From NCBI GenBank assembly GCA_937127205.1, contig CAKZLS010000429.1, positions 1 to 5,893 on the forward strand: 5,893 nucleotides of DNA. The letters run 5' to 3'. Below, one piece after another: positions 1-5,598 of this stretch. The notes below the pieces were generated by a model. That model had not been told where the DNA came from. It saw only the letters and a list, made by a program, of their open reading frames with translations, and searched no databases. This DNA is from an uncultured Rhodospirillales bacterium. Its GTDB lineage: Bacteria > Pseudomonadota > Alphaproteobacteria > Rhodospirillales > Defluviicoccaceae. Each line of letters begins with the position of its first letter. The first letter of the stretch is position 1. The position numbers and the translations under genes are program-made.

Positions 1-18
1 TCGGCGAGACCTCGGCTG

Positions 19-384
19 TTAGCGAGCGGTCAAACAGGTTGTGACGGCGTTGAGTAGATCTGCGTTAACCTGGTCTAGGGGGATGACGGCCCAGGAAACA
101 GCGGATCCGGAATCGGTGGACCCGCGCAACACGTTCGGGCCGATGACGGGAGCGAGGAACCCCATTTTACCGTTCTTGCCCACCACGACCCGTCCCTGAG
201 CGCAGTTCAATGAACCGGAGGTAACCGAAAGTGCCGTCAGCGGGCCGTCGGCGCCCACCGCGACGTCGACCGGTACTGCGTTTATCTCCGCTGGTTGAGC
301 ATGGCTAGAGGTTACGGTGGTGCCCAACATAAGGGCAACACCTGCGACGAGCGCGCAGACCCGTACCGAGTTTTGACTCCCCAT
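19..384 (-). CDS. Small secreted protein of unknown function
   Basis: This is a complete 121-residue protein whose family I do not recognise. The N-terminus has the form of a Sec signal peptide: Arg8, a hydrophobic stretch at about residues 10-22, then SSHA followed by Gln30, which fits cleavage after Ala29. The mature part of about 92 residues is rich in Val, Gly and Ala and has no further membrane segment. It carries exactly two cysteines, Cys61 and Cys117, which could form a disulfide in the periplasm. The start is supported by AAGGA seven bases upstream of the ATG, and a perfect TATAAT lies about 60 bases upstream. The gene lies 214 bp downstream of the TPR lipoprotein gene on the same strand and has its own promoter element, so it is probably not in that operon. 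No function can be proposed; secretion is the only well-supported property. Confidence 0.75.
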   Translation of the reverse strand: MGSQNSVRVCALVAGVALMLGTTVTSSHAQPAEINAVPVDVAVGADGPLTALSVTSGSLNCAQGRVVVGKNGKMGFLAPVIGPNVLRGSTDSGSAVSWAVIPLDQVNADLLNAVTTCLTAR

Positions 385-446
385 TTTCGTTTCCTTCCCG
401 ATTGCTCTTGGCCGATTGCGTCAACATAACGATCCGGCTTTCGCCC

Positions 447-452
447 ATTATA
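447..452 (-). promoter_or_regulatory. -10 box upstream of the small secreted protein gene
   Basis: Read on the minus strand, this is a perfect TATAAT about 62 bases before the ATG at 384, in a locally AT-rich stretch. The hexamer 17 bp upstream (ATGCAA, 470-475) matches the -35 consensus poorly. The promoter may therefore depend on an activator or rely on the strong -10 box. The rest of the 385-598 gap shows no gene. It holds a 10-bp palindrome CGGCATGCCG at 521-530 and a weak hairpin near 568-585. Confidence 0.5.
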
Positions 453-598
453 GGGGTTAAAAGCATTAATTGCATCCTTCGTGAAGTACACAATCGGGGG
501 TAACGCTGTGCCCGGCGTGTCGGCATGCCGGATAGGGTCGCCGTTGCCGCACAAGCGGAGCACGCTACAACACTACGCGGTGTTTGTTAACGTCGCCC

Positions 599-1486
599 TC
601 ACTCGGAAGGTAGCGGCCCGCTGGCGGGGGCGATGTCCATGGAAATGTTATTGAAGCCGTTCTTAACCCCAAAAACCGCGGCTGCAAGTTCACGGCCCGA
701 TAATCCGTGCAACAGTTCATAATAGAGCAGGTTGTTTTGCACTTGCCACTCCTTGAGGTCCGTCCGAGCCACGGCCGCGGCTTGCTCGTCGGCGCCGGCC
801 AGCGCATAGACGAGTGCGAGGTTGCGCCGCGCTTTGGGTCCGACGACGGGATCTCCTGTCAACTCGTACAGCATGGACACGGCTTCTTCGTGTTCGCCGT
901 TCAGAGCGATAGACAGCGCCAGGTTATTGCGCATGGCGAGGTCGTCGGGAGCCTTTTCCAGGCCGTCCAGGTACCGTTGTTGGGCCTCTTCGTGCCTGCC
1001 GGCCAGATCGAGGGCGACCCCAAGGCCGTTATAAGCGCGCGCGTTGGCCGCATCGAGGTCGATCACGGTTATGAACTGCTCGGCGGCTCGGTCGGGTCGG
1101 TTGAGTGCGATCAGCACCTTGCCGTAACCGAAGCGCGCGCGCTGATTGTCGGGGGTGAGAGAAACGGCGGACCGGTAAGCCTTGGCGGCCCGATTATTGT
1201 CTCCCATGACGGCCATCGTCTCGGCATACGCGATCAATGGCGCCGGGTTTTCCGGTTCCATGACATGGGCGCGATTGTACAACGATGCGGCAGCGGTCAG
1301 GTCGCCCCCGGCACGTGTGGTTTCCGCAATGCGCATGATCTGCGCCAGCCGGCTCTGGTGATCGTCCTCAGCCCGCTCCTCGGGCGTCTGCACGGCTCCC
1401 GCGCATGCGGCGACGACCGGTAACATCAGACCCACTAACAAAAGAGATCGCAAAGAACGCAACGAACGATCGGAATATACGGACAT
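599..1486 (-). CDS. TPR-repeat lipoprotein, TadD-like
   Basis: The gene encodes a 295-residue outer-membrane or periplasmic lipoprotein made mostly of tetratricopeptide repeats. The N-terminus has several Arg residues, a hydrophobic segment (about 15-27) and a lipobox VAAC with Cys28 as the lipidation site. From about residue 50 onward there are at least five helix-turn-helix repeats with TPR spacing. Examples are the GDLTAAASLYNRA, GDNNRAAKAYRSA, NRPDRAAEQF and GRHEEAQQRYLDG segments, each followed by a P-(E/D)-(N/D)-like turn. Length and layout resemble TadD, the TPR lipoprotein of Flp/Tad pilus systems, but no other tad gene is in the window, so a general scaffolding lipoprotein is equally possible. 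I chose ATG 1486 over the TTG codon directly before it because it is the stronger start codon and a G-run lies about nine bases upstream. The gene is divergent from the LdtR-type regulator, and candidate operators overlap its promoter. A serine/arginine/leucine triplet (RSL) is repeated near the N-terminus (residues 7-15). Confidence 0.85.
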   Translation of the reverse strand: MSVYSDRSLRSLRSLLLVGLMLPVVAACAGAVQTPEERAEDDHQSRLAQIMRIAETTRAGGDLTAAASLYNRAHVMEPENPAPLIAYAETMAVMGDNNRAAKAYRSAVSLTPDNQRARFGYGKVLIALNRPDRAAEQFITVIDLDAANARAYNGLGVALDLAGRHEEAQQRYLDGLEKAPDDLAMRNNLALSIALNGEHEEAVSMLYELTGDPVVGPKARRNLALVYALAGADEQAAAVARTDLKEWQVQNNLLYYELLHGLSGRELAAAVFGVKNGFNNISMDIAPASGPLPSE

Positions 1487-1537
1487 CAACGGTTGCCCCC
1501 CACGGGCCGGTTCAAGGCGGGATGCTCCACGCGTGAT

Positions 1538-1555
1538 TGTGATACGGCAATCACA
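1538..1555. promoter_or_regulatory. Candidate operator dyad, site 1
   Basis: TGTGAT and ATCACA form a perfect 6-bp inverted repeat with a 6-bp spacer. An overlapping dyad, GTGATTG (1533-1539) and CAATCAC (1548-1554), has perfect 7-bp arms. The site lies directly downstream of the predicted -10 box of the lipoprotein gene, over its expected start. The TGTGA/TCACA halves recall CRP/FNR-family sites, but they are separated by 8 bp, not 6, so a canonical CRP site does not fit. The divergent MarR-type regulator is the obvious candidate protein. Confidence 0.45.
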
Positions 1556-1556
1556 G

Positions 1557-1586
1557 ATTTTGCACCCCCTGAATACGGCCTGTCAA
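1557..1586 (-). promoter_or_regulatory. Predicted promoter of the TPR lipoprotein gene
   Basis: On the minus strand there is a consensus TTGACA (1586-1581), an 18-bp spacer and CAAAAT (1562-1557, four of six matches to TATAAT). The transcription start would fall near 1550, giving a leader of about 64 bases. Both dyads of this intergenic region touch the promoter, one at the -35 box and one at the expected start. Confidence 0.5.
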
Positions 1587-1598
1587 AGTTGTATCACA
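1581..1598. promoter_or_regulatory. Candidate operator dyad, site 2
   Basis: TGTCAAAGTTGTATCACA has the same layout as site 1: TGT(G/C)A, 8 bp, then TCACA. It agrees with site 1 at 12 of 18 positions and starts 43 bp away, close to four helical turns. Its left half is also the -35 box of the lipoprotein promoter on the minus strand. Its right part GTATCACA (1591-1598) is the exact reverse complement of TGTGATAC at 1538-1545. Assignment as an operator is inference. Confidence 0.4.
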
Positions 1599-1668
1599 TT
1601 CATGCTTGCAATTTTAAAGCGATTTATGCAATATGTACAGCGTAAAATTGAAATGGGGGTTACCGATC

Positions 1669-2154
1669 GTGAAAAAAGAGTATTTGGAACTCACTCGTCT
1701 TATTGAACGCCTGCACAGGCGTTTCCTTGATCTCCTCCGCGCCGAACTCAATGGGCTCGGGATTAGGGATCTTAACAGCGTACAGGCTTTGCTTCTCGCC
1801 AATATCGGCGAGGAGGAAATCGCCGTACGCGACCTGGTGGAACGCGGCTACTACCAAGGCTCCAACGTTTCCTACAACATCAAGAAGTTGGCGGAGATGG
1901 GATACCTGGAACACGAACGGTCCGCGCATGATCGCCGGTCCGTCAGTATCCGTCTAACCAGCAAAGCCCTCGATGTGGTGCACAAAATTCGTGTGCTCGA
2001 GGAGCAGATCGCCAGCCAGTTGGACCAACATCAACTCGGCGGTACGGAGATCGACACGGTTTGCCAGTCGCTGCGTCGGGTGGAACGGACCTGGACCGAC
2101 TATCTTCACTACGGTCGGCAGGGCGGTCGGGCTCCGGCCGTGGCCGCCGAATAG
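1669..2154 (+). CDS. ldtR: MarR-family winged-helix regulator, LdtR type
   Basis: This is a 161-residue DNA-binding protein of the MarR superfamily, most like the alphaproteobacterial LdtR regulators, one of which controls an L,D-transpeptidase and stress response in Liberibacter. The N-terminal helix contains the LIERLHRRFLDLL signature (residues 11-23). A winged helix follows: helix around 38-58, recognition helix around 63-79 with QGSNVSYNIKKLAEMGYL, and a wing at 83-97 with the RSAHDRRS turn. The C-terminal helix (about 104-148) should form the dimer interface. An upstream in-frame ATG at 1633 would add 12 residues (MYSVKLKWGLPI) that do not look like the family and has no clear ribosome binding site. 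I prefer GTG 1669, which has GGGGG nine bases upstream and places the start at the usual family position. The gene is divergent from the TPR lipoprotein and convergent with the HAD phosphatase. No ldtP-like target gene is in the window, so the regulon is unknown. Confidence 0.85.
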   Translation: MKKEYLELTRLIERLHRRFLDLLRAELNGLGIRDLNSVQALLLANIGEEEIAVRDLVERGYYQGSNVSYNIKKLAEMGYLEHERSAHDRRSVSIRLTSKALDVVHKIRVLEEQIASQLDQHQLGGTEIDTVCQSLRRVERTWTDYLHYGRQGGRAPAVAAE

Positions 2155-2166
2155 GTCGCTCTCGAC

Positions 2167-2847
2167 TTAGGTTTCGTTCAGAAGCGGAACCAAAGTCAAA
2201 GCTGCCTCAATCGTCGGGCCGGCCAGGACGCGGAAGCGGTCCTGTTCGGCCAGGGCGAGGGCGGCCGCCTGTTCGTCCGGATGACGGTCGTTACCGGGCG
2301 TCACATAGAGCGCGCCTTCGATGCCGGCATTGCGACCGGCCGCGATGTCGCGCGCCCGGTCGCCGACGATCCACGATCGCGCCAGGTCGAGCGGCAACAG
2401 TTCCGCCGCCCGCAAAAGCATTTCAGCGTTGGGTTTTCGTGCCGGATGATCGGGATGATCGTACGGCGGTTTGGCCCTGGGGTGATGGGGGCAGGCGAGA
2501 ACCGCTTCGACGAATGCGCCCTCGGCGGCCAGGTTTTCCAGCATCCTTGTTTGCACAGCGATAAAGTCCTGCCAGCCGAATACTCGCCGGCCAACGCCGG
2601 ACTGGTTGGTTACGATGACTACGGGATCGGACAGACGGTTCGCCGTGGCGATCACTTGGGCCGCGCCCGGCAGGAGCCGTACGTGTTCGGGCCGGCACAG
2701 GTCGATGGTATCTTCGACGATCACACCATCGCGGTCGAGAAACAGTGCGGGGGTCCGGCTCTCTGCCGTGAACTCGCGGACAATCTGCACCCAGACACCG
2801 TCGCTGCCGATGTGGGCGCCCGCAGGCAAAGTCAAATCGCGTTCCAT
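2167..2847 (-). CDS. HAD-IIIA phosphatase, GmhB/histidinol-phosphatase-like
   Basis: This 226-residue protein has the HAD phosphohydrolase signature motifs in order. Motif I is FLDRDGVIVED, with nucleophile Asp38 and acid/base Asp40. Motif II is Thr80 in VIVTNQSG, motif III is Lys138 in ARKP, and motif IV is GDRARD, with Asp163 and Asp167 for Mg2+. It belongs with the D-glycero-D-manno-heptose 1,7-bisphosphate phosphatase (GmhB)/histidinol-phosphatase group, which act on small phosphorylated sugars or alcohols in the cytoplasm. There are about 30 extra residues before motif I. The GmhB zinc loop is only half kept: Cys119-Pro-His121 is present, but the CxC that precedes RKP in GmhB is replaced by His134-Pro-Ala136, so zinc may be absent or bound by His131/His134. 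A G-run (AGGGGG) seven bases before the ATG supports the start. It follows badI by 29 bp and is probably co-transcribed. The substrate cannot be read from the sequence. Confidence 0.85.
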   Translation of the reverse strand: MERDLTLPAGAHIGSDGVWVQIVREFTAESRTPALFLDRDGVIVEDTIDLCRPEHVRLLPGAAQVIATANRLSDPVVIVTNQSGVGRRVFGWQDFIAVQTRMLENLAAEGAFVEAVLACPHHPRAKPPYDHPDHPARKPNAEMLLRAAELLPLDLARSWIVGDRARDIAAGRNAGIEGALYVTPGNDRHPDEQAAALALAEQDRFRVLAGPTIEAALTLVPLLNET

Positions 2848-2876
2848 TGAGGGCCCCCTGGGGCGAGAGGTCCCGC

Positions 2877-3659
2877 CTATTTCTGGTATTTGCGGAAGTC
2901 AGGCTTGCGCTTTTCCTTGAAGGCATTGACCCCTTCCTGCGACTCCTCGCTGTTATAGAACATGCTGACGGCGTGCAAGCCCATGCCGGAGATACCTGCT
3001 ATGCCGGCGGTGTCGGCGTTGAAGGAGCGCTTGGCGATGGCCAGCGCCGTCGGGCTCTTTTCGAGGATTTCCTCACACCATTGGCGGACCTCGGCGTCGA
3101 GCCGGTCGTCGGCGACGACGGTATTGCAGAGGCCCATGTCCAAGGCTTCGCGCGCCGAATACCGGCGGCACAGGTACCACACTTCCCGGGCCTTCTTTTC
3201 GCCGATGCACCGCGCCATGTAGGCCGTGCCGAACCCGGGATCGACGGAGCCCATCTTCGGACCTACTTGGCCGAACACGGCACTCTCGCTCGCGATGGTC
3301 AGATCGCAAAGCAGGGCAAGAACGTGGCCGCCGCCGATGGCGTAGCCTTGGACGCGCGCGATCACCGGTTTCGGAACATCGCGAATGACCGACTGCATTT
3401 CTTCGAGCGGCAGGCCGATGATGCCGCGGCCGTCATAGGCGCCCTCGTGGGCCGACTGGTCGCCGCCAGTGCAGAACGCCTTGTCGCCAGCGCCGCCGAA
3501 AACAATGACCCCCACGTTCTTGTCCCACCCGGCGCGGTGGAATGCGTGGATGATCTCCTCGCACGTCTGACCCCTGAATGCGTTGTAAACCTGCGGGCGG
3601 TTGATGGTGATGGTGGCGATACCGTCGGTCACATCGAAAAGGATGTCCTCGTAGGTCAT
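2877..3659 (-). CDS. badI: 2-ketocyclohexanecarboxyl-CoA hydrolase (BadI)
   Basis: BadI hydrolytically opens the ring of 2-ketocyclohexane-1-carboxyl-CoA to pimelyl-CoA. This is the ring-cleavage step of cyclohexanecarboxylate breakdown and of the Rhodopseudomonas-type anaerobic benzoate route. The 260-residue protein is a full-length crotonase-fold enzyme. Blocks that I recognise from BadI include FCTGGDQS (62-69), DGRG with GLP (76-84), RDVPKPVIARVQGYAIGGG (93-111), FGQVGPKMGSVDPGFGTA (129-146), GEKKARE (153-159) and SPTALAIAKRSFN (202-214). The backbone amides of the GGD and GGG loops should form the oxyanion hole. Asp140 and Tyr235 align with catalytic residues of the related MenB naphthoate synthases. 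A GA-rich Shine-Dalgarno lies about nine bases before the ATG. The gene has its own strong promoter with an overlapping inverted repeat. Its usual partner badH is not in the window. A paralogous crotonase with another CoA ester is the main alternative, but the similarity to BadI runs along the whole length. Confidence 0.9.
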   Translation of the reverse strand: MTYEDILFDVTDGIATITINRPQVYNAFRGQTCEEIIHAFHRAGWDKNVGVIVFGGAGDKAFCTGGDQSAHEGAYDGRGIIGLPLEEMQSVIRDVPKPVIARVQGYAIGGGHVLALLCDLTIASESAVFGQVGPKMGSVDPGFGTAYMARCIGEKKAREVWYLCRRYSAREALDMGLCNTVVADDRLDAEVRQWCEEILEKSPTALAIAKRSFNADTAGIAGISGMGLHAVSMFYNSEESQEGVNAFKEKRKPDFRKYQK

Positions 3660-3696
3660 CTCGGTCTTCCCCTTCCCCTCAAAGATTGTTTTTTTG

Positions 3697-3719
3697 TCCG
3701 GCCGTCGCCGGCGGCCGGA
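3697..3719. promoter_or_regulatory. Perfect inverted repeat at the badI transcription start, candidate operator
   Basis: TCCGGCCG (3697-3704) and CGGCCGGA (3712-3719) are exact reverse complements separated by 7 bp. On the minus strand the repeat starts at the last base of the -10 box and covers the expected +1, a classic position for a repressor. As RNA it could form a GC-rich hairpin, but the tract next to it reads as A on the badI strand, so it is not an intrinsic terminator. In R. palustris the badHI genes are controlled by a MarR-type repressor, BadR; whether such a protein binds here is inference. Confidence 0.5.
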
Positions 3720-3747
3720 TGATACGGAGGTCGCGGGAGCGGGTCAA
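3719..3747 (-). promoter_or_regulatory. Predicted sigma70 promoter of badI
   Basis: On the minus strand there is TTGACC (3747-3742), an exact 17-bp spacer and TATCAT (3724-3719). Each hexamer matches the consensus at five of six positions. The expected start is near 3712, giving a leader of about 53 bases before the badI ATG. The -35 box lies 24 bp downstream of the stop codon of the small multidrug transporter, so badI is probably transcribed independently of it. Confidence 0.65.
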
Positions 3748-3771
3748 ACGCCGCCAGACATTCTGGAAATT

Positions 3772-4104
3772 TCATCTTGCATTCTCGGCGTGTCCAGAGA
3801 GCTGGAGGCCGACGACGCCTATAATGATGATCCCGAGAAAAACCAGCTTCATAGCGCTCGCCGGTTCGCGGAACCAGAGGATGCCGATGGCGGCGATCAG
3901 CGCCGTCCCCACCCCCGACCACACGGCATAGGCGACGCTGATGGGAATGACCTTCACCGCCAGCGTGAGAAACACGAAACTGACGGCATAGGCCGGAAAA
4001 ATAACCAGCGAAGGTACTAAATGCGTGAATCCCTGCGACATCTTCAACGCCGATGTTCCACCAATCTCGAACACGATCGCCACCATCAGATAGATCCACG
4101 CCAT
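3772..4104 (-). CDS. Small multidrug resistance (SMR) efflux protein, EmrE/Qac type
   Basis: This is a 110-residue inner-membrane protein with four predicted helices (about 2-20, 29-49, 56-77 and 84-102). SMR proteins work as antiparallel dimers that exchange protons for cationic compounds. Glu13 corresponds to the essential Glu14 of EmrE, and Tyr59 and Trp62 (AYAVWSGVG) correspond to its Tyr60 and Trp63. The GT after the glutamate (EIGGT) and WSG in place of WTG fit the Qac/EmrE multidrug branch better than the guanidinium exporters (Gdx/SugE). Upstream in-frame ATGs at 4113 and 4122 exist. I chose 4104 because it gives the EmrE length of 110 residues, begins with the MxWIYL-like family start and has AAGGA ten bases upstream. 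The gene is divergent from the ABC transporter operon and on the same strand as badI, which has a separate promoter. I saw no convincing promoter for it. Confidence 0.88.
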   Translation of the reverse strand: MAWIYLMVAIVFEIGGTSALKMSQGFTHLVPSLVIFPAYAVSFVFLTLAVKVIPISVAYAVWSGVGTALIAAIGILWFREPASAMKLVFLGIIIIGVVGLQLSGHAENAR

Positions 4105-4167
4105 GGTATCCATTTCCTTCATTCACTGTTCTCAGGTCTCCATGCTTCGAGGAATAACGGAATTGGC

Positions 4168-4199
4168 CCATAAACGGGGAGAGGAATTCGCGTTTATGG
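4168..4199. repeat. Inverted repeat in the divergent transporter intergenic region
   Basis: CCATAAACG (4168-4176) and CGTTTATGG (4191-4199) are exact reverse complements with a 14-bp spacer. The repeat lies 64-95 bp upstream of the SMR start and before the predicted ABC-operon promoter. The arms are AT-rich compared with their surroundings. The spacing of about 23 bp between arm centres (two helical turns) fits binding by a dimeric regulator. A second short dyad, CGGCG-TG-CGCCG, follows at 4219-4230 but is unremarkable in GC-rich DNA. Confidence 0.4.
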
Positions 4200-4240
4200 C
4201 CGCGCGCCGGTGAATCATCGGCGTGCGCCGGGCTTACCGG

Positions 4241-4270
4241 TTGAAAGCGGCCCGATCCGCAAGCTATAGA
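4241..4270 (+). promoter_or_regulatory. Predicted promoter of the ABC transporter operon
   Basis: TTGAAA (4241-4246, five of six consensus positions), an 18-bp spacer and TATAGA (4265-4270, four of six) form a plausible sigma70 promoter. The start would be near 4277, leaving a leader of about 83 bases before the ATG at 4360. The leader contains the perfect 10-bp palindrome TTGGCGCCAA (4312-4321). Confidence 0.45.
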
Positions 4271-4359
4271 TGATCGCGGCCGTTTCGCCCTCGTATTCGA
4301 TCCGCCGGTCGTTGGCGCCAAACAATACAAGAAGTGTTCAGGGAAAGAGGATAATCCGA

Positions 4360-5577
4360 ATGATCGACCGCAGGTCGTTTCTTGCCGTGGCTGCTGCCGT
4401 TGGCGTGGCCGCCGGAGGGCTGCTGTTCGCGGGCGCCGCCTTCGCCGCCGAGCCCATCAAGGTGGGCGAGCTCAACAGCTACACCCGTCTTCCCGCTTTT
4501 ACCTTTCCCTACCGCGACGGCTGGAAGATGGCGCTCGACGAGATCAACGCGGCGGGCGGCGTTCTCGGCCGGCCGATCGAGGTCATTTCCAAGGACGATG
4601 GCGGCAAACCCGGTGACGCGGTCACCGTGGCCGGCGAGCTGATCGCACGCGACGATGTGGTGATCTTGTTCGGGACGCTGCTGTCCAACGTTGGCTTGGC
4701 TGTCTCCGACGTGGCGCAGCAGCGGAAAATCCCGTTCATCGCCGCCGAACCGCTGTCGGACGCCATCGCCTGGGAAAAGGGCAATCCCTATACGTTTCGT
4801 CTCCGGCCGGGCACCTACGTACAGGCGGCGATGCTGGCCGAGGAAGCGGCCAAGCTGCCGGCGAAGCGTTGGGCGACGGTGGCGCCCAACTACGAGTACG
4901 GCCAGTCGGCGGTCAAGGCGTTCAAGGAACTGCTCTCGGCCAAGCGCCCCGACGTGGAATGGGTGGGCGAACAATGGCCGGCTCTATTCAAGATCGATGC
5001 CGGCGCGACCGCCCAGGCGCTGGCCCGGCTCGAACCCGACGCCATCTTCAACGTGACCTTCGGCGCCGATCTCGCCAAGTTCGTGCGCGAAGGGGAGACG
5101 AGAGGGCTGTTCCAGGACCGCACCGTCGCCAGCCTGCTGGCGGGCGAGCCGGATTGGATTGACCCCCTCAAGGACGAGGCGCCCGAGGGCTGGATCGTCA
5201 CCGGCTACCCCTGGTACGACCTGGAGACGGCCGAGCACGTCAAGTTCCGCGAGGCTTACATGGCGCGGTTCGACGATTATCCGAGGCTTGGGTCCGTGGT
5301 CGGGTACGCGGCGCTGTACACGGTGGCCGAGGCTATCACCAAGGCGGGCTCGACGGAGCCCGAGGCCCTGGTGGAGGCTCTGCGCGGGCTGGAGCTGGAC
5401 ACGCCGTTGGGGCCGATCGAATACCGGGTCGCAGACCAGCAGAGCACCATGGGCACCTTCGTCGGCACGCTGACGGTCAAGGACGGGATGCCGCGCATGG
5501 TGAATTGGCGGTTCGGCGCCGGCGCCGACTATCTGCCGGGCGAGGCCGAGGCGGCGAACCTGCGCCCGGCCAATTAA
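4360..5577 (+). CDS. ABC transporter periplasmic substrate-binding protein (branched-chain amino acid/HAAT type)
   Basis: This is a 405-residue periplasmic binding protein of the LivJ/LivK-like family (Peripla_BP_6 fold). In this family such proteins carry amino acids, amides, urea and, in aromatic degraders, benzoate-type acids. The N-terminus MIDRRSFLAVAAA has a twin-arginine-like RRxFL motif followed by a long hydrophobic stretch, with likely cleavage after AFA (Ala29). The mature start IKVGELNSYT (33-42), the WKMALDEINAAGGVLGRPIEV segment (about 50-70) and the IAR-DDVVILFG and NYEYGQSAVKAFKELL segments are typical of the two-lobe fold. An in-frame extension to 4270 exists, but ATG 4360 is supported by AGAGG nine bases upstream and by the signal peptide beginning there. 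The LivH-type permease follows after 21 bp in the same operon. Nearby badI suggests an aromatic or alicyclic acid as ligand, but this is context only; ordinary amino acids remain possible. Confidence 0.88.
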   Translation: MIDRRSFLAVAAAVGVAAGGLLFAGAAFAAEPIKVGELNSYTRLPAFTFPYRDGWKMALDEINAAGGVLGRPIEVISKDDGGKPGDAVTVAGELIARDDVVILFGTLLSNVGLAVSDVAQQRKIPFIAAEPLSDAIAWEKGNPYTFRLRPGTYVQAAMLAEEAAKLPAKRWATVAPNYEYGQSAVKAFKELLSAKRPDVEWVGEQWPALFKIDAGATAQALARLEPDAIFNVTFGADLAKFVREGETRGLFQDRTVASLLAGEPDWIDPLKDEAPEGWIVTGYPWYDLETAEHVKFREAYMARFDDYPRLGSVVGYAALYTVAEAITKAGSTEPEALVEALRGLELDTPLGPIEYRVADQQSTMGTFVGTLTVKDGMPRMVNWRFGAGADYLPGEAEAANLRPAN

Positions 5578-5598
5578 CGCCGGCGTTCGCGGTTTCCC

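Noticed and set aside
568..585. Terminator downstream of the TPR lipoprotein gene
   Set aside because: There is a weak hairpin (CAACAC/GTGTTTG with a bulge) but no U-tract on the minus strand.
707..1423. Long plus-strand open frame opposite the TPR lipoprotein gene
   Set aside because: It is a shadow of the minus-strand TPR gene. Its translation has no recognisable domain, while the minus strand shows clear TPR repeats and a lipobox.
1538..1555. Canonical CRP/FNR site
   Set aside because: The TGTGA and TCACA halves are separated by 8 bp, not the 6 bp of CRP sites, so it is kept only as a candidate operator for an unspecified regulator.
1669..2154. The MarR-type gene as BadR, the repressor of badHI
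   Set aside because: The sequence matches the LdtR branch (LIERLHRRFLDLL, RGYYQGSNVSYN), and the gene is paired with the TPR lipoprotein rather than badI.
2155..2166. Bidirectional terminator in the convergent gap
   Set aside because: The 12-bp gap forms only a 4-bp stem (GTCG-CTCT-CGAC) with no T-tract on either side.
2848..2876. Regulatory hairpin in the gap before the phosphatase gene
   Set aside because: Short GC-rich stems can be drawn around the ribosome binding site, but they are four to six base pairs long and not distinctive in this base composition.
3690..3720. Intrinsic terminator between the SMR gene and badI
   Set aside because: The hairpin is strong, but on the minus strand it is followed by A residues, and on the plus strand the T-run comes before it. 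Neither direction gives hairpin plus U-tract.
2847..3722. Long plus-strand open frame of 291 codons opposite badI
   Set aside because: It is a GC-driven shadow of badI, whose minus-strand translation matches a known enzyme along its whole length.
3656..4330. Minus-strand open frame of 224 codons covering the SMR gene and flanks
   Set aside because: It overlaps the SMR gene in another frame and spans both flanking promoter regions. Its product is low-complexity and unlike any family I know.
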